NCBI RefSeq assembly: GCF_014873485.1 | Contig: NZ_JADBDT010000001.1 | Location: 1,426,001-1,490,000, forward strand | DNA length: 64,000 nucleotides | Reading direction: 5' to 3' | Origin: Sphingopyxis sp. OAS728 | GTDB taxonomy: Bacteria; Pseudomonadota; Alphaproteobacteria; Sphingomonadales; Sphingomonadaceae | Part shown: in pieces, positions 1-8,140 of the stretch | Position numbering within the stretch: the first letter of the stretch is position 1 | Layout: every line of letters starts with the position of its first letter | Translations under genes and position numbers: made by a program | The notes under the pieces: generated by a model | What the model was told of the DNA's origin: nothing | The model's input: only the letters and a program-made list of their open reading frames with translations | Databases searched by the model: none

Positions 1-215
1 CACCGACGCAATGTAAGATGGCGCGTATGGGCCTAAGCTGGCTCGCAGACGATCTAGCAAAGGCTAGTGGCCTGACTAGGGTGACGATCGCTCGCTTCGA
101 ATCCGGTCACCCGATGGCGCCGGCGTCCATCAAGAAGATGCGCGAGGCGCTCGAAGCCGCTGGCGCCGGATTCACGCAGAAGCCCGGTCGAATCGGTGTC
201 ACGGTGCCGCTTTAG
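1..215 (+). CDS. XRE-type HTH regulator, 5' end outside window
   Basis: The reading frame is open from base 3 and runs in from the left edge. The residues before the first ATG (PTQCKM) match the usual PxQCRxAR start of small alphaproteobacterial helix-turn-helix proteins, so the ATG at 18 is probably internal. What follows (LADDLAKASGLTRVTIARFE) is a clear HTH with the family's TIARFE recognition segment. A short tail after a GAGF motif ends at TAG. It is a likely DNA-binding regulator of unknown target. The next gene starts on the base after its stop codon, which suggests cotranscription. Confidence 0.8.
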   Translation, partial: PTQCKMARMGLSWLADDLAKASGLTRVTIARFESGHPMAPASIKKMREALEAAGAGFTQKPGRIGVTVPL

Positions 216-662
216 ATGTCTAAACAGGCCGCTCCCGAAACGGAGTATCAGTTCCGGATTGAACGACATTATTCTCGTTATGTCTTCGGTGCGGGCTCCC
301 CATCTCAGCCCACCGCCCATGAAGAATTTTTGTTCCTCGAGTTTGTGGCGTCTTGCGTTACACCCGCCGCCCATGCCGGCGAAAGAACCGAATTTCTGCT
401 GATCGCCGACCGCGCCCGGGAAACAGAGATGCGCGAGCGCAAACCGGTAGGCGAGAAGGTCAAGGGCGTGGGAAGGTTAAAGATGCGCGGACAAGCGTCA
501 AACTATTCCGGACTTCTACCTTTCGATGGCGTCTTTCCCCTCATCTCCATGGTCGATGCAGGCGTGCTCCGCTTTGTGCGGCTGATCGGTCCCGCACTCT
601 ATAAAGGGGAAACCATCGTCACGAGTTTCGAGCTGTGCCGCGAGTTGGATCGAGCAACCTGA
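216..662 (+). CDS. Hypothetical protein, 148 aa
   Basis: The ATG follows directly after the stop of the HTH gene, so the two are probably translated from one message. The product is soluble with no signal peptide or membrane segment. It has a mixed hydrophobic centre (EEFLFLEFVASCV) and a C-terminal stretch with GVLRFVRLIGPALY. I do not recognise a family. Adjacency to an XRE protein is compatible with a regulator plus partner pair, but nothing in the sequence proves a toxin or antitoxin role. Confidence 0.55.
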   Translation: MSKQAAPETEYQFRIERHYSRYVFGAGSPSQPTAHEEFLFLEFVASCVTPAAHAGERTEFLLIADRARETEMRERKPVGEKVKGVGRLKMRGQASNYSGLLPFDGVFPLISMVDAGVLRFVRLIGPALYKGETIVTSFELCRELDRAT

Positions 663-969
663 CGCCCATCGAGCCAGCGCTCGACGCGCAAGGAAAGCCG
701 GTCGTATCCTATTATACGAACAGCGCCCGCTTCTCCATTCCCACGGACTAGCTATCGCCGGCGTCCGAAGCTGACGAAGCATAATGTCGCTATCCGGCTC
801 ACACTTCGATTATGACCCGCAATGGCCGGTTGCTGTCAGGCCGGTTTCGGGCGCGGATCTCAGAAAGCGGCCGTTCGCGTCAAAATGACTGCACATGACC
901 GGAAGCGACCGAAAGTGGACGTTGGCGCCGTAAGTTGTACGTCGCCGCAATTTGGGGCAGAGTTCGCTA
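663..969. other. Gap without a supported gene
   Basis: About 307 bases separate two plus-strand hypothetical genes. Open frames here are short and shifted against each other, and no RNA gene, repeat or terminator is visible. It may hold the promoter of the gene at 970. Confidence 0.4.
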
Positions 970-1458
970 ATGATCTCGCCGAGAATTACTGTCAGGCACA
1001 TAATTGGCGGGCTGGTATTGGTCGGCATGGCGCTTGCCCTTTGGTTCATCCTGCCGGTTGCAACGGATGATGAACGCTCGGTTTTGACGGAATTGGCCAG
1101 ATCCGCGCCCGTGACGACCTGTCTTGCCGTCAAGACCGTCGAGCCTTCAGGCCACCATCCAAGGTGGACCGATAAGGATGAAACTAATCCGAGAGCGCCG
1201 GAATTAGAGCGCGCACAATTGCAATCCAGCCATCGGGACGTATCCCTCATCCTCGACGCAGAATCCACGATCGACAACCTGCTCAGATTTGGTTGCCGAG
1301 ATAGGGCAAGCCTATCGACACCCAGCTTCTTCGGCAATCTGGCGTTTGCGCAAATAAAAAGCAGGCGAAAACGAGAGACGGTTGCCCTTGAAAAGATCGG
1401 TGGTCGTTGGGAGTACGTGGGACGCTATATCGAGCGTCTCGACATCATCACTTACTAA
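970..1458 (+). CDS. Membrane-anchored hypothetical protein
   Basis: The ATG at 970 gives 162 aa; a TTG at 952 is an alternative in-frame start. A GGGCAGAG stretch lies upstream. The N-terminus carries one hydrophobic segment (about residues 8-28, IIGGLVLVGMALALWFIL) preceded by basic residues, which predicts a single membrane anchor with the C-terminal domain outside the cytoplasm. The remainder is polar with two cysteines. The C-terminal GGRWEYVGRYIERL resembles the last strand of small periplasmic NTF2-like or DUF proteins, but I cannot assign a family. Confidence 0.5.
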   Translation: MISPRITVRHIIGGLVLVGMALALWFILPVATDDERSVLTELARSAPVTTCLAVKTVEPSGHHPRWTDKDETNPRAPELERAQLQSSHRDVSLILDAESTIDNLLRFGCRDRASLSTPSFFGNLAFAQIKSRRKRETVALEKIGGRWEYVGRYIERLDIITY

Positions 1459-1827
1459 CCTCACCTCAAGCGAACCGGTGCGTCCGCTTCTCACCCCATT
1501 TGCGTCGTCGGTCGCCGATCTCGATGCGATGGCAGGAAATGGCCGTTTGGAGACCGTCTGGTTCCGGCCTGACATATGGCAAAGAAGATGTTCGGATAAA
1601 GATTGATTTACACGCGGCGTTGCAACCGTCCAATCTCAACGGAAGTACAACATTGCCAAGAGGCCCGTGATATCAAAGCGTCGGATTGCGAGCTGATCGG
1701 GACGATCTTCGCAGATCGCCCCGATCCCCAACAAGCCGGCACGGAAAGCGCGTACAATCACTGCCCCAACCGAAACAATATTTACCGGTCGAGTGTCGCG
1801 TAACCATCTGGCGCCCCGTGCAGCGCC
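1459..1827. other. Gap without a supported gene
   Basis: About 370 bases between a plus-strand hypothetical gene and the minus-strand YjzC-like gene. Overlapping frames on both strands are short and of low-complexity composition. I see no repeat, tRNA or clear terminator. Confidence 0.4.
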
Positions 1828-2004
1828 TCAGCGGTGCCGGGTCGGATCGACCAAGCGGTAGCCCATTCCGGGCTTGGGCGTCGGCGGGAGCGGCTCGCCG
1901 CGCGTCACCGTGCGCTCGCTGCCGGTGTTGCCACCGCGCGGACCGATCTGCTCATATTGGCCGGACCGCGGTGCAGTCTGGCCGGGCTTAAACGTCTTGC
2001 TCAT
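1828..2004 (-). CDS. YjzC-like small protein
   Basis: A 58-residue protein starting MSKTFKPGQTAPRSGQYE, with a GPRGGNTGSERTVTRGEPLPP core and a C-terminal YRLVDPTRH. This is the pattern of the YjzC-like family of very small proteins of unknown function. I chose the ATG at 2004 rather than 2025 because TTTCCTCC lies just before it on the complementary side, giving a strong GGAGGAAAA ribosome site. It lies about 150 bp downstream of the E1/JAMM gene on the same strand and could be cotranscribed, although the family is widespread and not tied to ubiquitin-like systems. Confidence 0.75.
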   Translation of the reverse strand: MSKTFKPGQTAPRSGQYEQIGPRGGNTGSERTVTRGEPLPPTPKPGMGYRLVDPTRHR

Positions 2005-2157
2005 CTTTTCCTCCTTTCCAACCAATGACAGGCATCATCATCAGAGCTTTGAGAACCGCCGCCCCGCTAAGGCTTGCGGAATAAGTCCATCGCGAGCGAT
2101 AGATGCCGGCGCCATCCGCCATACCTTGGCCGAAAGCATCCGCACCGTCGGCAAGGA

Positions 2158-3612
2158 TCATGTGCGAGGATGACGACGGAACCATGCCCCGACCGCTTCT
2201 TTCCACCGTGCCAGCCATCCATGTTTCGGCGTCAGAGCGGTAACCGGCCGAGCCATAACGCCGGGCAGTCCAAGGGCGTCGCCACGACCGTAGCGACGAA
2301 CGCATTCCGAACATTCAGGCTCACGGTGCGGCACGACCTTCATTGTCTTGCGAGCGAGGAAGTGCGCATGCTCATATCGCCAATCACCGCTCGCCTCGCG
2401 AAGACCAAGAAAGTCGAACAGAAAGTCGTTGATGCCCTGCGCCGCCGCAACGGCATTCATCGTGATCACGCTCGGATTGGGCTCGTTCGTCCCATAGGCC
2501 TGGGCCTTGCGATCCTCGTCGGACTTCGCCTCCAGCGCCAGCGTGCCTGAAGGAATGAACCCGTTGCACCATAGGCAGCCTTCGCCAGGCCGAACCGAGC
2601 GGACCGCGCTCATTGCATCGCTGAGCGCGCCTGCCTCGTCCGTTGCGATCTTCGCCCCAAGCTGCACCATCGGAACGAAATACTGATGGGTGATCGCATT
2701 CACGAGCAGTCGCGCGCGCATTGAGTCCGCGCAGAGGAAGATATAGTCACAGCTCTTGAGCGCATCCGCTGCGTCGGCGTTGAGCACGTCAAAGGGGAAT
2801 TGCGTGACCTTAGCGGCGGGATTGGCGGTAAGAATCAAGCGCGCCGCGATCTCGGTCTTGAGGCGAGCTGCCTCAACGTCGGTAGCTGTTGCGCCGACGA
2901 CCCGCGAGAGGTTGGTGTCCTCGATCACGTCTGGATCGATCAACAGGAGTTCGCCAACACCGAGACGGCCTGCATATTCGGCGACCAATGAACCGACGCC
3001 GCCTAGCCCGACGATCGCAACCCGCGCTTCCGCGAGAAGATCCTGCCCGGCCTTGCCGAACATCCGGACTTGGCGGTCGTAGATGCCCCCACCGTCATCA
3101 ACCGTGCGCGGGCGTGCGGTTCGGCGCGCGATCGACTGGCCGATAATCCGATATTCGCCAAGCCTGGCGCGCGCGCCGTCGGGCAGCCAGATATCCCCCT
3201 CGACGGCGCGCCGGCCATAGACGAGGGCGCCGACCGGAACGCCTTTGCCGATGTCGCGCAGGGCGGGATAGCCGCGCTCGTGTGACTCTAGGTCGATCGT
3301 GCTGAAATCGACCCAATCGTCGCAGTCATGGTTATGGACGGCGAGATAAGCGAGCCGCTCGTCACGGCAGCCCGTGATGTGCTTGTGGATAAAGGTCGGT
3401 TTGAGCGCCCGGTAGCCATATTGGCCACGAACATAATCGATGCCGGGCTCGGCGAGCGCGATGTCGCGCACGAGAAGTCTCAGTCCGTTCCCCGCCTCGA
3501 CGATGCCCGCGCGTAGAACGGCGCCATGCTCGTCCCGGTCGCCCGGATAAAGATGGTTCATGAGCCTTGCATGGTCGGCGGCACTGATCCAGACGTCGCA
3601 CGTTCCGGTCAT
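2158..3612 (-). CDS. Fused JAMM peptidase-E1 (ThiF-like) enzyme of a ubiquitin-like system
   Basis: A 484-residue two-domain protein. Residues 1-150 form a JAB/JAMM metalloprotease-like domain with E28, H93-N-H95 and S104/D107, the residues expected to bind zinc and catalyse isopeptide cleavage. Residues 180-440 form an E1/ThiF adenylating domain: the nucleotide loop VGLGGVGS (201-208), LLLIDPDVIEDTNLSR, and two CxxC pairs (346/349 and 434/437) that match the structural zinc knuckle. Such fusions are known from bacterial multiubiquitin systems: the E1 part would activate the Ubl C-terminus and the JAMM part would process or release it. Its start overlaps the E2 stop by ATGA, so translation is coupled. 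I see no unambiguous catalytic E1 cysteine apart from the zinc pairs; C288 and C294 are candidates. Confidence 0.9.
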   Translation of the reverse strand: MTGTCDVWISAADHARLMNHLYPGDRDEHGAVLRAGIVEAGNGLRLLVRDIALAEPGIDYVRGQYGYRALKPTFIHKHITGCRDERLAYLAVHNHDCDDWVDFSTIDLESHERGYPALRDIGKGVPVGALVYGRRAVEGDIWLPDGARARLGEYRIIGQSIARRTARPRTVDDGGGIYDRQVRMFGKAGQDLLAEARVAIVGLGGVGSLVAEYAGRLGVGELLLIDPDVIEDTNLSRVVGATATDVEAARLKTEIAARLILTANPAAKVTQFPFDVLNADAADALKSCDYIFLCADSMRARLLVNAITHQYFVPMVQLGAKIATDEAGALSDAMSAVRSVRPGEGCLWCNGFIPSGTLALEAKSDEDRKAQAYGTNEPNPSVITMNAVAAAQGINDFLFDFLGLREASGDWRYEHAHFLARKTMKVVPHREPECSECVRRYGRGDALGLPGVMARPVTALTPKHGWLARWKEAVGAWFRRHPRT

Positions 3613-3995
3613 TGTACGGTCTCCAGAAAATGCAGGATCTTTAGGAATTTCGCGAGTGCGGTCTGGCGCGCGAGGTGCATCTGGTTGTTCATGCGCGACA
3701 CCTGCAGCGCCGGGCGGCCTTCGAATGTCATCCCGGCCGTGATCGGTACTTCGAACGCGCGACCGTCGGATCGTCGAACATCACCTCCGACGAATACGGG
3801 ATAGATGTCGGCATTCGGATATAGCGCGGTAATATGTCCCCCCATCCAAGTGAAGCGTGGGCAATAACGCTCACCGATGTCCAACGTTTCGATTATTACG
3901 CGCGCACCGCCCTGACCGTCCTCGACCACGGTGACGGCCGAGGACGGGAAAGCACGTTTGAGTTCTTCGATGGCTTCGAGGACATCCTGGTTCAC
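3609..3995 (-). CDS. E2-like protein (prokaryotic E2 family E type)
   Basis: A 128-residue protein between the Ubl gene (11 bp upstream) and the E1/JAMM gene (4 bp overlap). It has an E2/UBC-like layout: an N-terminal helix, strands to about residue 40, GERYCPRFTW and a YPNADIYPVFV strand, then a C-terminal helix. C45 is the only cysteine and so the only candidate for a Ubl thioester; H54, H107 and H122 are the nearby histidines. The combination with Multi_ubiq and JAMM-E1 genes is what supports the E2 call (Prok-E2_E, PF14462-like); sequence similarity to classical E2 enzymes is not visible by eye. Confidence 0.7.
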   Translation of the reverse strand: MNQDVLEAIEELKRAFPSSAVTVVEDGQGGARVIIETLDIGERYCPRFTWMGGHITALYPNADIYPVFVGGDVRRSDGRAFEVPITAGMTFEGRPALQVSRMNNQMHLARQTALAKFLKILHFLETVQ

Positions 3996-4006
3996 CGCGC
4001 CGCTCC

Positions 4007-4285
4007 TTAACTGTTGTCGTCAGGCGCGATCGCCGTGAAACTCATGTGATTATGCACCTTCACTTCCTCAGTGTCGGCGATCACCTTGCTCGTTCCGTTC
4101 GGCAGTTCGAGCTGCAGGACAAAATTGGGCTGGATATTGACGCCTTGTTCGATCGCCGCCGCCTTGATCTCGGCGCCGGTCATCTCGCGCTCGGTAACGA
4201 TGACCTCGTTACCGTTGACTTCGATCCGGATTTTTTTGGGCTTGGGATCCTTGTCTGGCTTTTCCGGTTTGTCGGGACTTGCCAT
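4007..4285 (-). CDS. Ubiquitin-like protein, single Multi_ubiq-type domain
   Basis: A 92-residue protein with a lysine/proline-rich N-terminal tail (residues 1-18) followed by one beta-grasp domain: IRIEVNGNEVIV, MTGAEIKAAA, FVLQLELPNG, EEVKVHNHMSFTAI. The TGAEIK motif is typical of the bacterial multiubiquitin (PF14452) family. It starts at 4285 with an AAAGGAG ribosome site. Only one domain copy is present, although family members often have several. The C-terminus ends in APDDNS with no Gly-Gly, so either the tail is trimmed by the JAMM domain or attachment differs from classical ubiquitin. It is the first gene of the Ubl-E2-E1/JAMM operon. Confidence 0.85.
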   Translation of the reverse strand: MASPDKPEKPDKDPKPKKIRIEVNGNEVIVTEREMTGAEIKAAAIEQGVNIQPNFVLQLELPNGTSKVIADTEEVKVHNHMSFTAIAPDDNS

Positions 4286-4308
4286 TGTCTTTCTCCTTTG
4301 GCATGTAG

Positions 4309-4322
4309 TTGCTGATAAGCAA
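4309..4322. promoter_or_regulatory. Dyad operator copy 1, TTGCT-N4-AGCAA
   Basis: A perfect 5-bp inverted repeat (TTGCTGATAAGCAA) placed 24-37 bp before the Ubl start codon. An identical dyad with a different spacer lies 42 bp away near the start of the XRE gene. The placement and symmetry suggest a binding site for the XRE protein; this is inference. Confidence 0.65.
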
Positions 4323-4350
4323 TTATATGGATTGCCATTCAGGAATGCAA

Positions 4351-4364
4351 TTGCTTTTTAGCAA
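4351..4364. promoter_or_regulatory. Dyad operator copy 2, TTGCT-N4-AGCAA
   Basis: Second copy (TTGCTTTTTAGCAA), 18-31 bp before the XRE start codon and overlapping a GCAATTGC palindrome at 4347-4354. The two dyads are 42 bp apart centre to centre, about four helical turns, so dimers bound to both would lie on the same DNA face. Confidence 0.65.
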
Positions 4365-4381
4365 TCACGAAAGATTTTTGC

Positions 4382-4753
4382 ATGAGCCGTGTCGCCGACT
4401 TTGATTTCTCTTCTTATTTCAAATCTCTAGCTGCAACGGTCACGAGCCGTAACACGAACTGGAAGTCGGTGAGCGAGGCGACCGGTGTGTCGCAGACGAC
4501 ACTTTCGCGCATGGGACGCGGACGCCAACCCGACGCGGAAAGCCTCGCGAAGCTTTCGGCATGGGCGGGTCTAAATCCTGTCGATTACGTTGGCGGAGAA
4601 AAGCGCCGGGCTGAACCGCTCGCTCTCATGGGCAAGCTGCTACGAGAGGACCCCAATCTCGACAGCGCGTCGGCCGATGCGCTCGAGGCAATAATAGAGA
4701 CGGCCTACAGCCGTTTTCGCCGCGATCCGGCGTCAGACAAACTGACCGATTGA
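4382..4753 (+). CDS. XRE-family regulator of the Ubl cassette
   Basis: A 123-residue protein. Residues 27-66 form an HTH (VSEATGVSQTTLSRMGRGRQPDAESLAKLS), followed by WAGLNPVDYV, a typical phage-repressor-like continuation, and a C-terminal helical tail with a VGGEKRRAEPLALMGKLLR segment. It is transcribed divergently from the Ubl gene across 96 bp that hold two identical dyads, so autoregulation together with control of the cassette is likely. The gene ends 3 bp before the stop of the convergent 63-residue gene. Confidence 0.85.
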   Translation: MSRVADFDFSSYFKSLAATVTSRNTNWKSVSEATGVSQTTLSRMGRGRQPDAESLAKLSAWAGLNPVDYVGGEKRRAEPLALMGKLLREDPNLDSASADALEAIIETAYSRFRRDPASDKLTD

Positions 4754-4755
4754 CG

Positions 4756-4947
4756 CTATTCGGGTTTCGGCCGGTTGGCTGCTGCGCCCGAAACGCGCAT
4801 CTGCGACGCGAGCTTGCTCCCCTCACGAATATCGTGCGTTATGCGCGGCATCGCCTTCTTGAGATTGTCACCATAAGACCGCGCCGTCGCAGCATCGGAC
4901 CGGCGTGTTTCTTTGCCGGCGAGATAGGATTTCAGTGCATCGTCCAT
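4756..4947 (-). CDS. Small hypothetical protein, 63 aa
   Basis: A charged, probably helical protein (DDALKSYLAGKETRRSDAAT ... LASQMRVSG) with no cysteine and no membrane segment. It lies 53 bp downstream of the cysteine peptidase gene on the same strand and converges on the XRE gene. An AGGGGCAGG stretch precedes the ATG. No family recognised; it may be a partner of the peptidase or regulator, which is speculation from position only. Confidence 0.5.
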   Translation of the reverse strand: MDDALKSYLAGKETRRSDAATARSYGDNLKKAMPRITHDIREGSKLASQMRVSGAAANRPKPE

Positions 4948-5000
4948 GGTGTGCCTGCCCCTGTTTCAATTTCCGGCGCGTGACAAGTCGCAATCGGACT

Positions 5001-6491
5001 TCATTTCCGAACCTGCCGTAGATTCAGCTCCATCCGTCCCAGCGGTGCTTCATGCGCGCGGTCGAGTTTCAAAGCGGTAAAATCAAGCTCGGGATTGTTG
5101 CGATCGAACATCAACGCCGTTTCATGGTCATGTGCAAGCCAAATCGGTACCGGATCGCGCGGGCTCGCGGTCGCGTCGAGAATGGCGCGCGCGGCGATAT
5201 GGCCGTTTTTCCACTGTTCGTCGGATGCATATTCAACGACCCAAACGAATTGCGCGGTATTGAGGCGCATCAGAATATTGAGCAGTTCCGTGCCGAGCTC
5301 GGAATGTCGCGACCGTGCGAAGTCGCGAAGCCGCGAGATAGTCGTCACAAAATAGCGGCGTAGCATCACACCCTCGGCAGGAAGGCCTTTCAGTTCTGCA
5401 GTCAGCAGCGGGTAGAGAACATCCTCGGTGTAGGTGTCGACCGTGATCGCCGGATAGAATATCTTTTCGGGTAGGGCGACGATGAAGGCGAAAAAATCCA
5501 TCGCGACATAGGGCGGCGCGGGACCGCCTGCCGCCGCACTTTCGACGGGATCAACCGGGATGCACCCATAGGGCAGCAAATTGTCGTCCACTGCGAGAAT
5601 CGACTCGATCTGCTCCCAGGCGTGCGAAATGAGATATGGGGGCGCCTTGGGCGGATTGGTCCACGAATAGCCGGCGGCGACGATCGCATGACCCTCGCCG
5701 TTGATGTCGAGGGCAATGAACAAGGGAAAGCCCGATTCCAGATAGGCAATCATCTGCGCGTAGAAGCGGTCGTCCTCGTCGCCCCTCTTGACGACGATCA
5801 GGGGATAGGTCTCGGCAGCCTGGAACACCCTTTCGGCTTCGCCGATGTCGAGACCGAGGCCGGGGGTAACTCCGCCTGGATCGAACTGCGACGCCATCAG
5901 CGTGATATCGTGAAGCAGCAGCTCGCGGTGTTGCGGGAAGCGTTCGCTGTAATGGCGCAGAATCGACCAGCAGGACACATGAGCACAGACGCTGATGTCG
6001 ATATGCTGCGCCATCGACGGAAAGCCCCAGACGGTCAGCGTGTAGCCGAGCAGATGGACCTTATGCTTAGCTTGGATGGCGGTGCCGCGCGCGCCGAGGC
6101 GGATGTCGGGAGACAGGATAGAACGACCTATGGTCGCGACAATCGTCGGTCGCAGGACGATGAATCCGTAATACTGCCCCTCGTTGACAGTCCCGGAGGG
6201 AGCGCTGAGATCGGTCGTCGCGGGATCGAAGCCAATACCTTCAGCGAAAAAATGAAGGCGGATGCAATCGTCGCGATAGTCCCGGCCCTTTTTGGCATAA
6301 TGCTTGTAGAAAGTGCTGCGATAATCCTTGTCGATATAGCCCTTCTCGACCAGCACCCCGCGCACCGCCGGCCTAATGCTCGCCTTAAGTTCGGCCACGA
6401 CCTCCGCCGGCGCAAATTCGCTGTCGATTAAGCCGGTTAGCGCGTCGAAGTCCGACGGCTGGCTGATGTCGACCCAATAATACTCGCTCAC
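5001..6491 (-). CDS. Papain/C39-like cysteine peptidase, 496 aa
   Basis: The central part carries the hallmarks of a papain-fold peptidase: Q162 followed by VCAHVSCW (C169 and C174-W175), then GEGHAIVAAGY with H268, and VDDNLLPYG with D303 as a possible third residue. This is the Q...C...H...D order of C39-like and papain-like enzymes; whether C169 or C174 is the nucleophile is not clear. The N-terminal 150 residues and the C-terminal 150 residues are not recognised. No signal peptide, so it is expected in the cytoplasm. Position next to a Ubl cassette makes a deubiquitinase-like role possible, but an independent effector function fits equally well. Confidence 0.7.
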   Translation of the reverse strand: MSEYYWVDISQPSDFDALTGLIDSEFAPAEVVAELKASIRPAVRGVLVEKGYIDKDYRSTFYKHYAKKGRDYRDDCIRLHFFAEGIGFDPATTDLSAPSGTVNEGQYYGFIVLRPTIVATIGRSILSPDIRLGARGTAIQAKHKVHLLGYTLTVWGFPSMAQHIDISVCAHVSCWSILRHYSERFPQHRELLLHDITLMASQFDPGGVTPGLGLDIGEAERVFQAAETYPLIVVKRGDEDDRFYAQMIAYLESGFPLFIALDINGEGHAIVAAGYSWTNPPKAPPYLISHAWEQIESILAVDDNLLPYGCIPVDPVESAAAGGPAPPYVAMDFFAFIVALPEKIFYPAITVDTYTEDVLYPLLTAELKGLPAEGVMLRRYFVTTISRLRDFARSRHSELGTELLNILMRLNTAQFVWVVEYASDEQWKNGHIAARAILDATASPRDPVPIWLAHDHETALMFDRNNPELDFTALKLDRAHEAPLGRMELNLRQVRK

Positions 6492-6710
6492 TCGATCCCG
6501 CCCCCCGCGATCTTCCGTGCGTGGCTATAAGTGCCGCCAATGAACGTGCATAGCAAAGTCTTTGTCGATTCCATCCTATATGGACCAATTTGGTATATGC
6601 TTTCTTGGCTGCTGATCGAGCAAATATAACAATAAGGGAAAATCTGCGTTTTGCGCATCCTGTTCAACAGGGGTGTCGTAGTTGACGACTGAGATGGAGG
6701 GATGGGACCC

Positions 6711-7904
6711 ATGGCAGGAAGAAATCGTGAAGGTGCTCTGTCAGCTTCAGAGAAGCCTATCGTAAAGGCTCTACTTGCCAAGGGGTGGCGCAACCAAGAC
6801 ATTCAGGCGCTTGTCAACGTGGGTCGCGAGGCGACAATCAACAGCGGTCGCATCACGGAGACGAAGAAAGACAACACCATTGTCGCGGCTAGCGACGAAG
6901 AAATTGAGTTCTTCCAGATCCGGAAAAACTCATACGACCAGAAGACCGGCCTTAATCTGTTTGATCACGAGCGACTGATCCGCGCGCGGGAGGCGATGAT
7001 CCTCGCGGTGCAGGTTTTCAACAGTCCAGCGATGCGGTTCAAAACAGAGGTTTTCGCTATGCTCGCGAACGTCGCGTGGACGTATTTGATGCACGAGCAT
7101 TATGAGCGAAAGGGTGTGAAGATCGTCGGCAAAGACGGACGCTCGCTTCTCCTAAGTCAGATTCTCGAGCGCCACGACTGCCCACTCTCGAAAGGCATTA
7201 GGGACAATCTCCGCGCATTGAAGATCCTGCGAGATGACGTCGAGCATAAGCTCCTTGGTCGAGGAGACTCTAAGTGGCTTGGCTTGTTCCAGGCGTGCTG
7301 CCTGAACTTCGACAAGGCGATGTGCGAGCTATTTGGTGCCCAACTCACATTATCGCATGATCTGGCATTTGCGCTTCAGTTTGCGAAGCTCAACTTCGAT
7401 CAAGCCACCACACTAAACCAGTACGAGATTCCTGAAGCGATCGATGCGATTGACGCCCGGTTGCGGGAGGGGATGACCGAATCTCAGATCGCCGATCTCG
7501 AATACCAATTTCGCGTCATCTATACTTTGGATGCAGTTACGAAGTCTCGTGCTCACTTCCAGTTTGTTCAACCGCACTCGACCGAGGGTAAAGATATCCG
7601 TAATGTGTTGGTTCAGCACAAGTTAGCAGATCATCTGTATCCCCATCGCCCCGGCGACGTAATTAAGAAAGTCGCAGAGATGACTGGCGTGGTGTTCACA
7701 CAGTACAATCATACCCAAGCATGGCGCAAATTCGAAGTTCGCCCGCGTACGGGGGCAGCTCAACCAGAGAATACCAACCGAGATTATTGCATCTACCACG
7801 CGGCTCACGGCGACTACACATTCTCCGATCAATGGGTGCAGAAGTTGGCGGAGGAATGTGGGGATGAGCAACGCCTCCAAGAATTGAAGGCGTTCAAGTT
7901 ATAG
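6711..7904 (+). CDS. DUF3644 domain protein
   Basis: A 397-residue protein starting at MAGRNREG (an ATG at 6702 is also possible). Residues 1-50 read as an HTH-like segment (KALLAKGWRNQDIQALVNVG). Residues 80-210 hold the DUF3644 pattern: AREAMILAVQVFNSPAMRFK, then EVFAMLANVAWTYLMHEHY. The C-terminal region includes WRKFEVRP and DYCIYHAAHGDYTFS. DUF3644 proteins are often found in mobile or defence-associated neighbourhoods; their biochemistry is not established. It is divergent from the peptidase gene with a 219-bp intergenic region. Lower GC and different codon use from the core-like genes further right suggest transfer. Confidence 0.8.
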   Translation: MAGRNREGALSASEKPIVKALLAKGWRNQDIQALVNVGREATINSGRITETKKDNTIVAASDEEIEFFQIRKNSYDQKTGLNLFDHERLIRAREAMILAVQVFNSPAMRFKTEVFAMLANVAWTYLMHEHYERKGVKIVGKDGRSLLLSQILERHDCPLSKGIRDNLRALKILRDDVEHKLLGRGDSKWLGLFQACCLNFDKAMCELFGAQLTLSHDLAFALQFAKLNFDQATTLNQYEIPEAIDAIDARLREGMTESQIADLEYQFRVIYTLDAVTKSRAHFQFVQPHSTEGKDIRNVLVQHKLADHLYPHRPGDVIKKVAEMTGVVFTQYNHTQAWRKFEVRPRTGAAQPENTNRDYCIYHAAHGDYTFSDQWVQKLAEECGDEQRLQELKAFKL

Positions 7905-8140
7905 TCAATCCGGAACGCCAGCACGAAACTTGTATTCGTGATCTGAGATCCGAACGTTAGTTTCTGGTAGCGGCGAATGCCGCCCAAAATGATCGCAACC
8001 CGGCGCGTCCCTGCCGTAATGTTCTGACACGCCTAAACGGCAGCTTTTAGGCAGCTGATGCATCGCCAGCTATGACTGGGACCAGGCGCAAACCGGAAGG
8101 TCCTCCTCTCGCGGCCTCGAGGCAAAAAGTTAGTCCGTCA

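Noticed and set aside
96..104. TTCGAATCC resembling a tRNA T-loop
   Set aside because: It lies inside the HTH coding sequence (ARFES) and no acceptor or anticodon stem surrounds it.
6610..6622. Third Ubl-cassette-type dyad (TGCT-N5-AGCA) before the peptidase gene
   Set aside because: Spacer length differs and the outer bases do not pair, so the match is weak.
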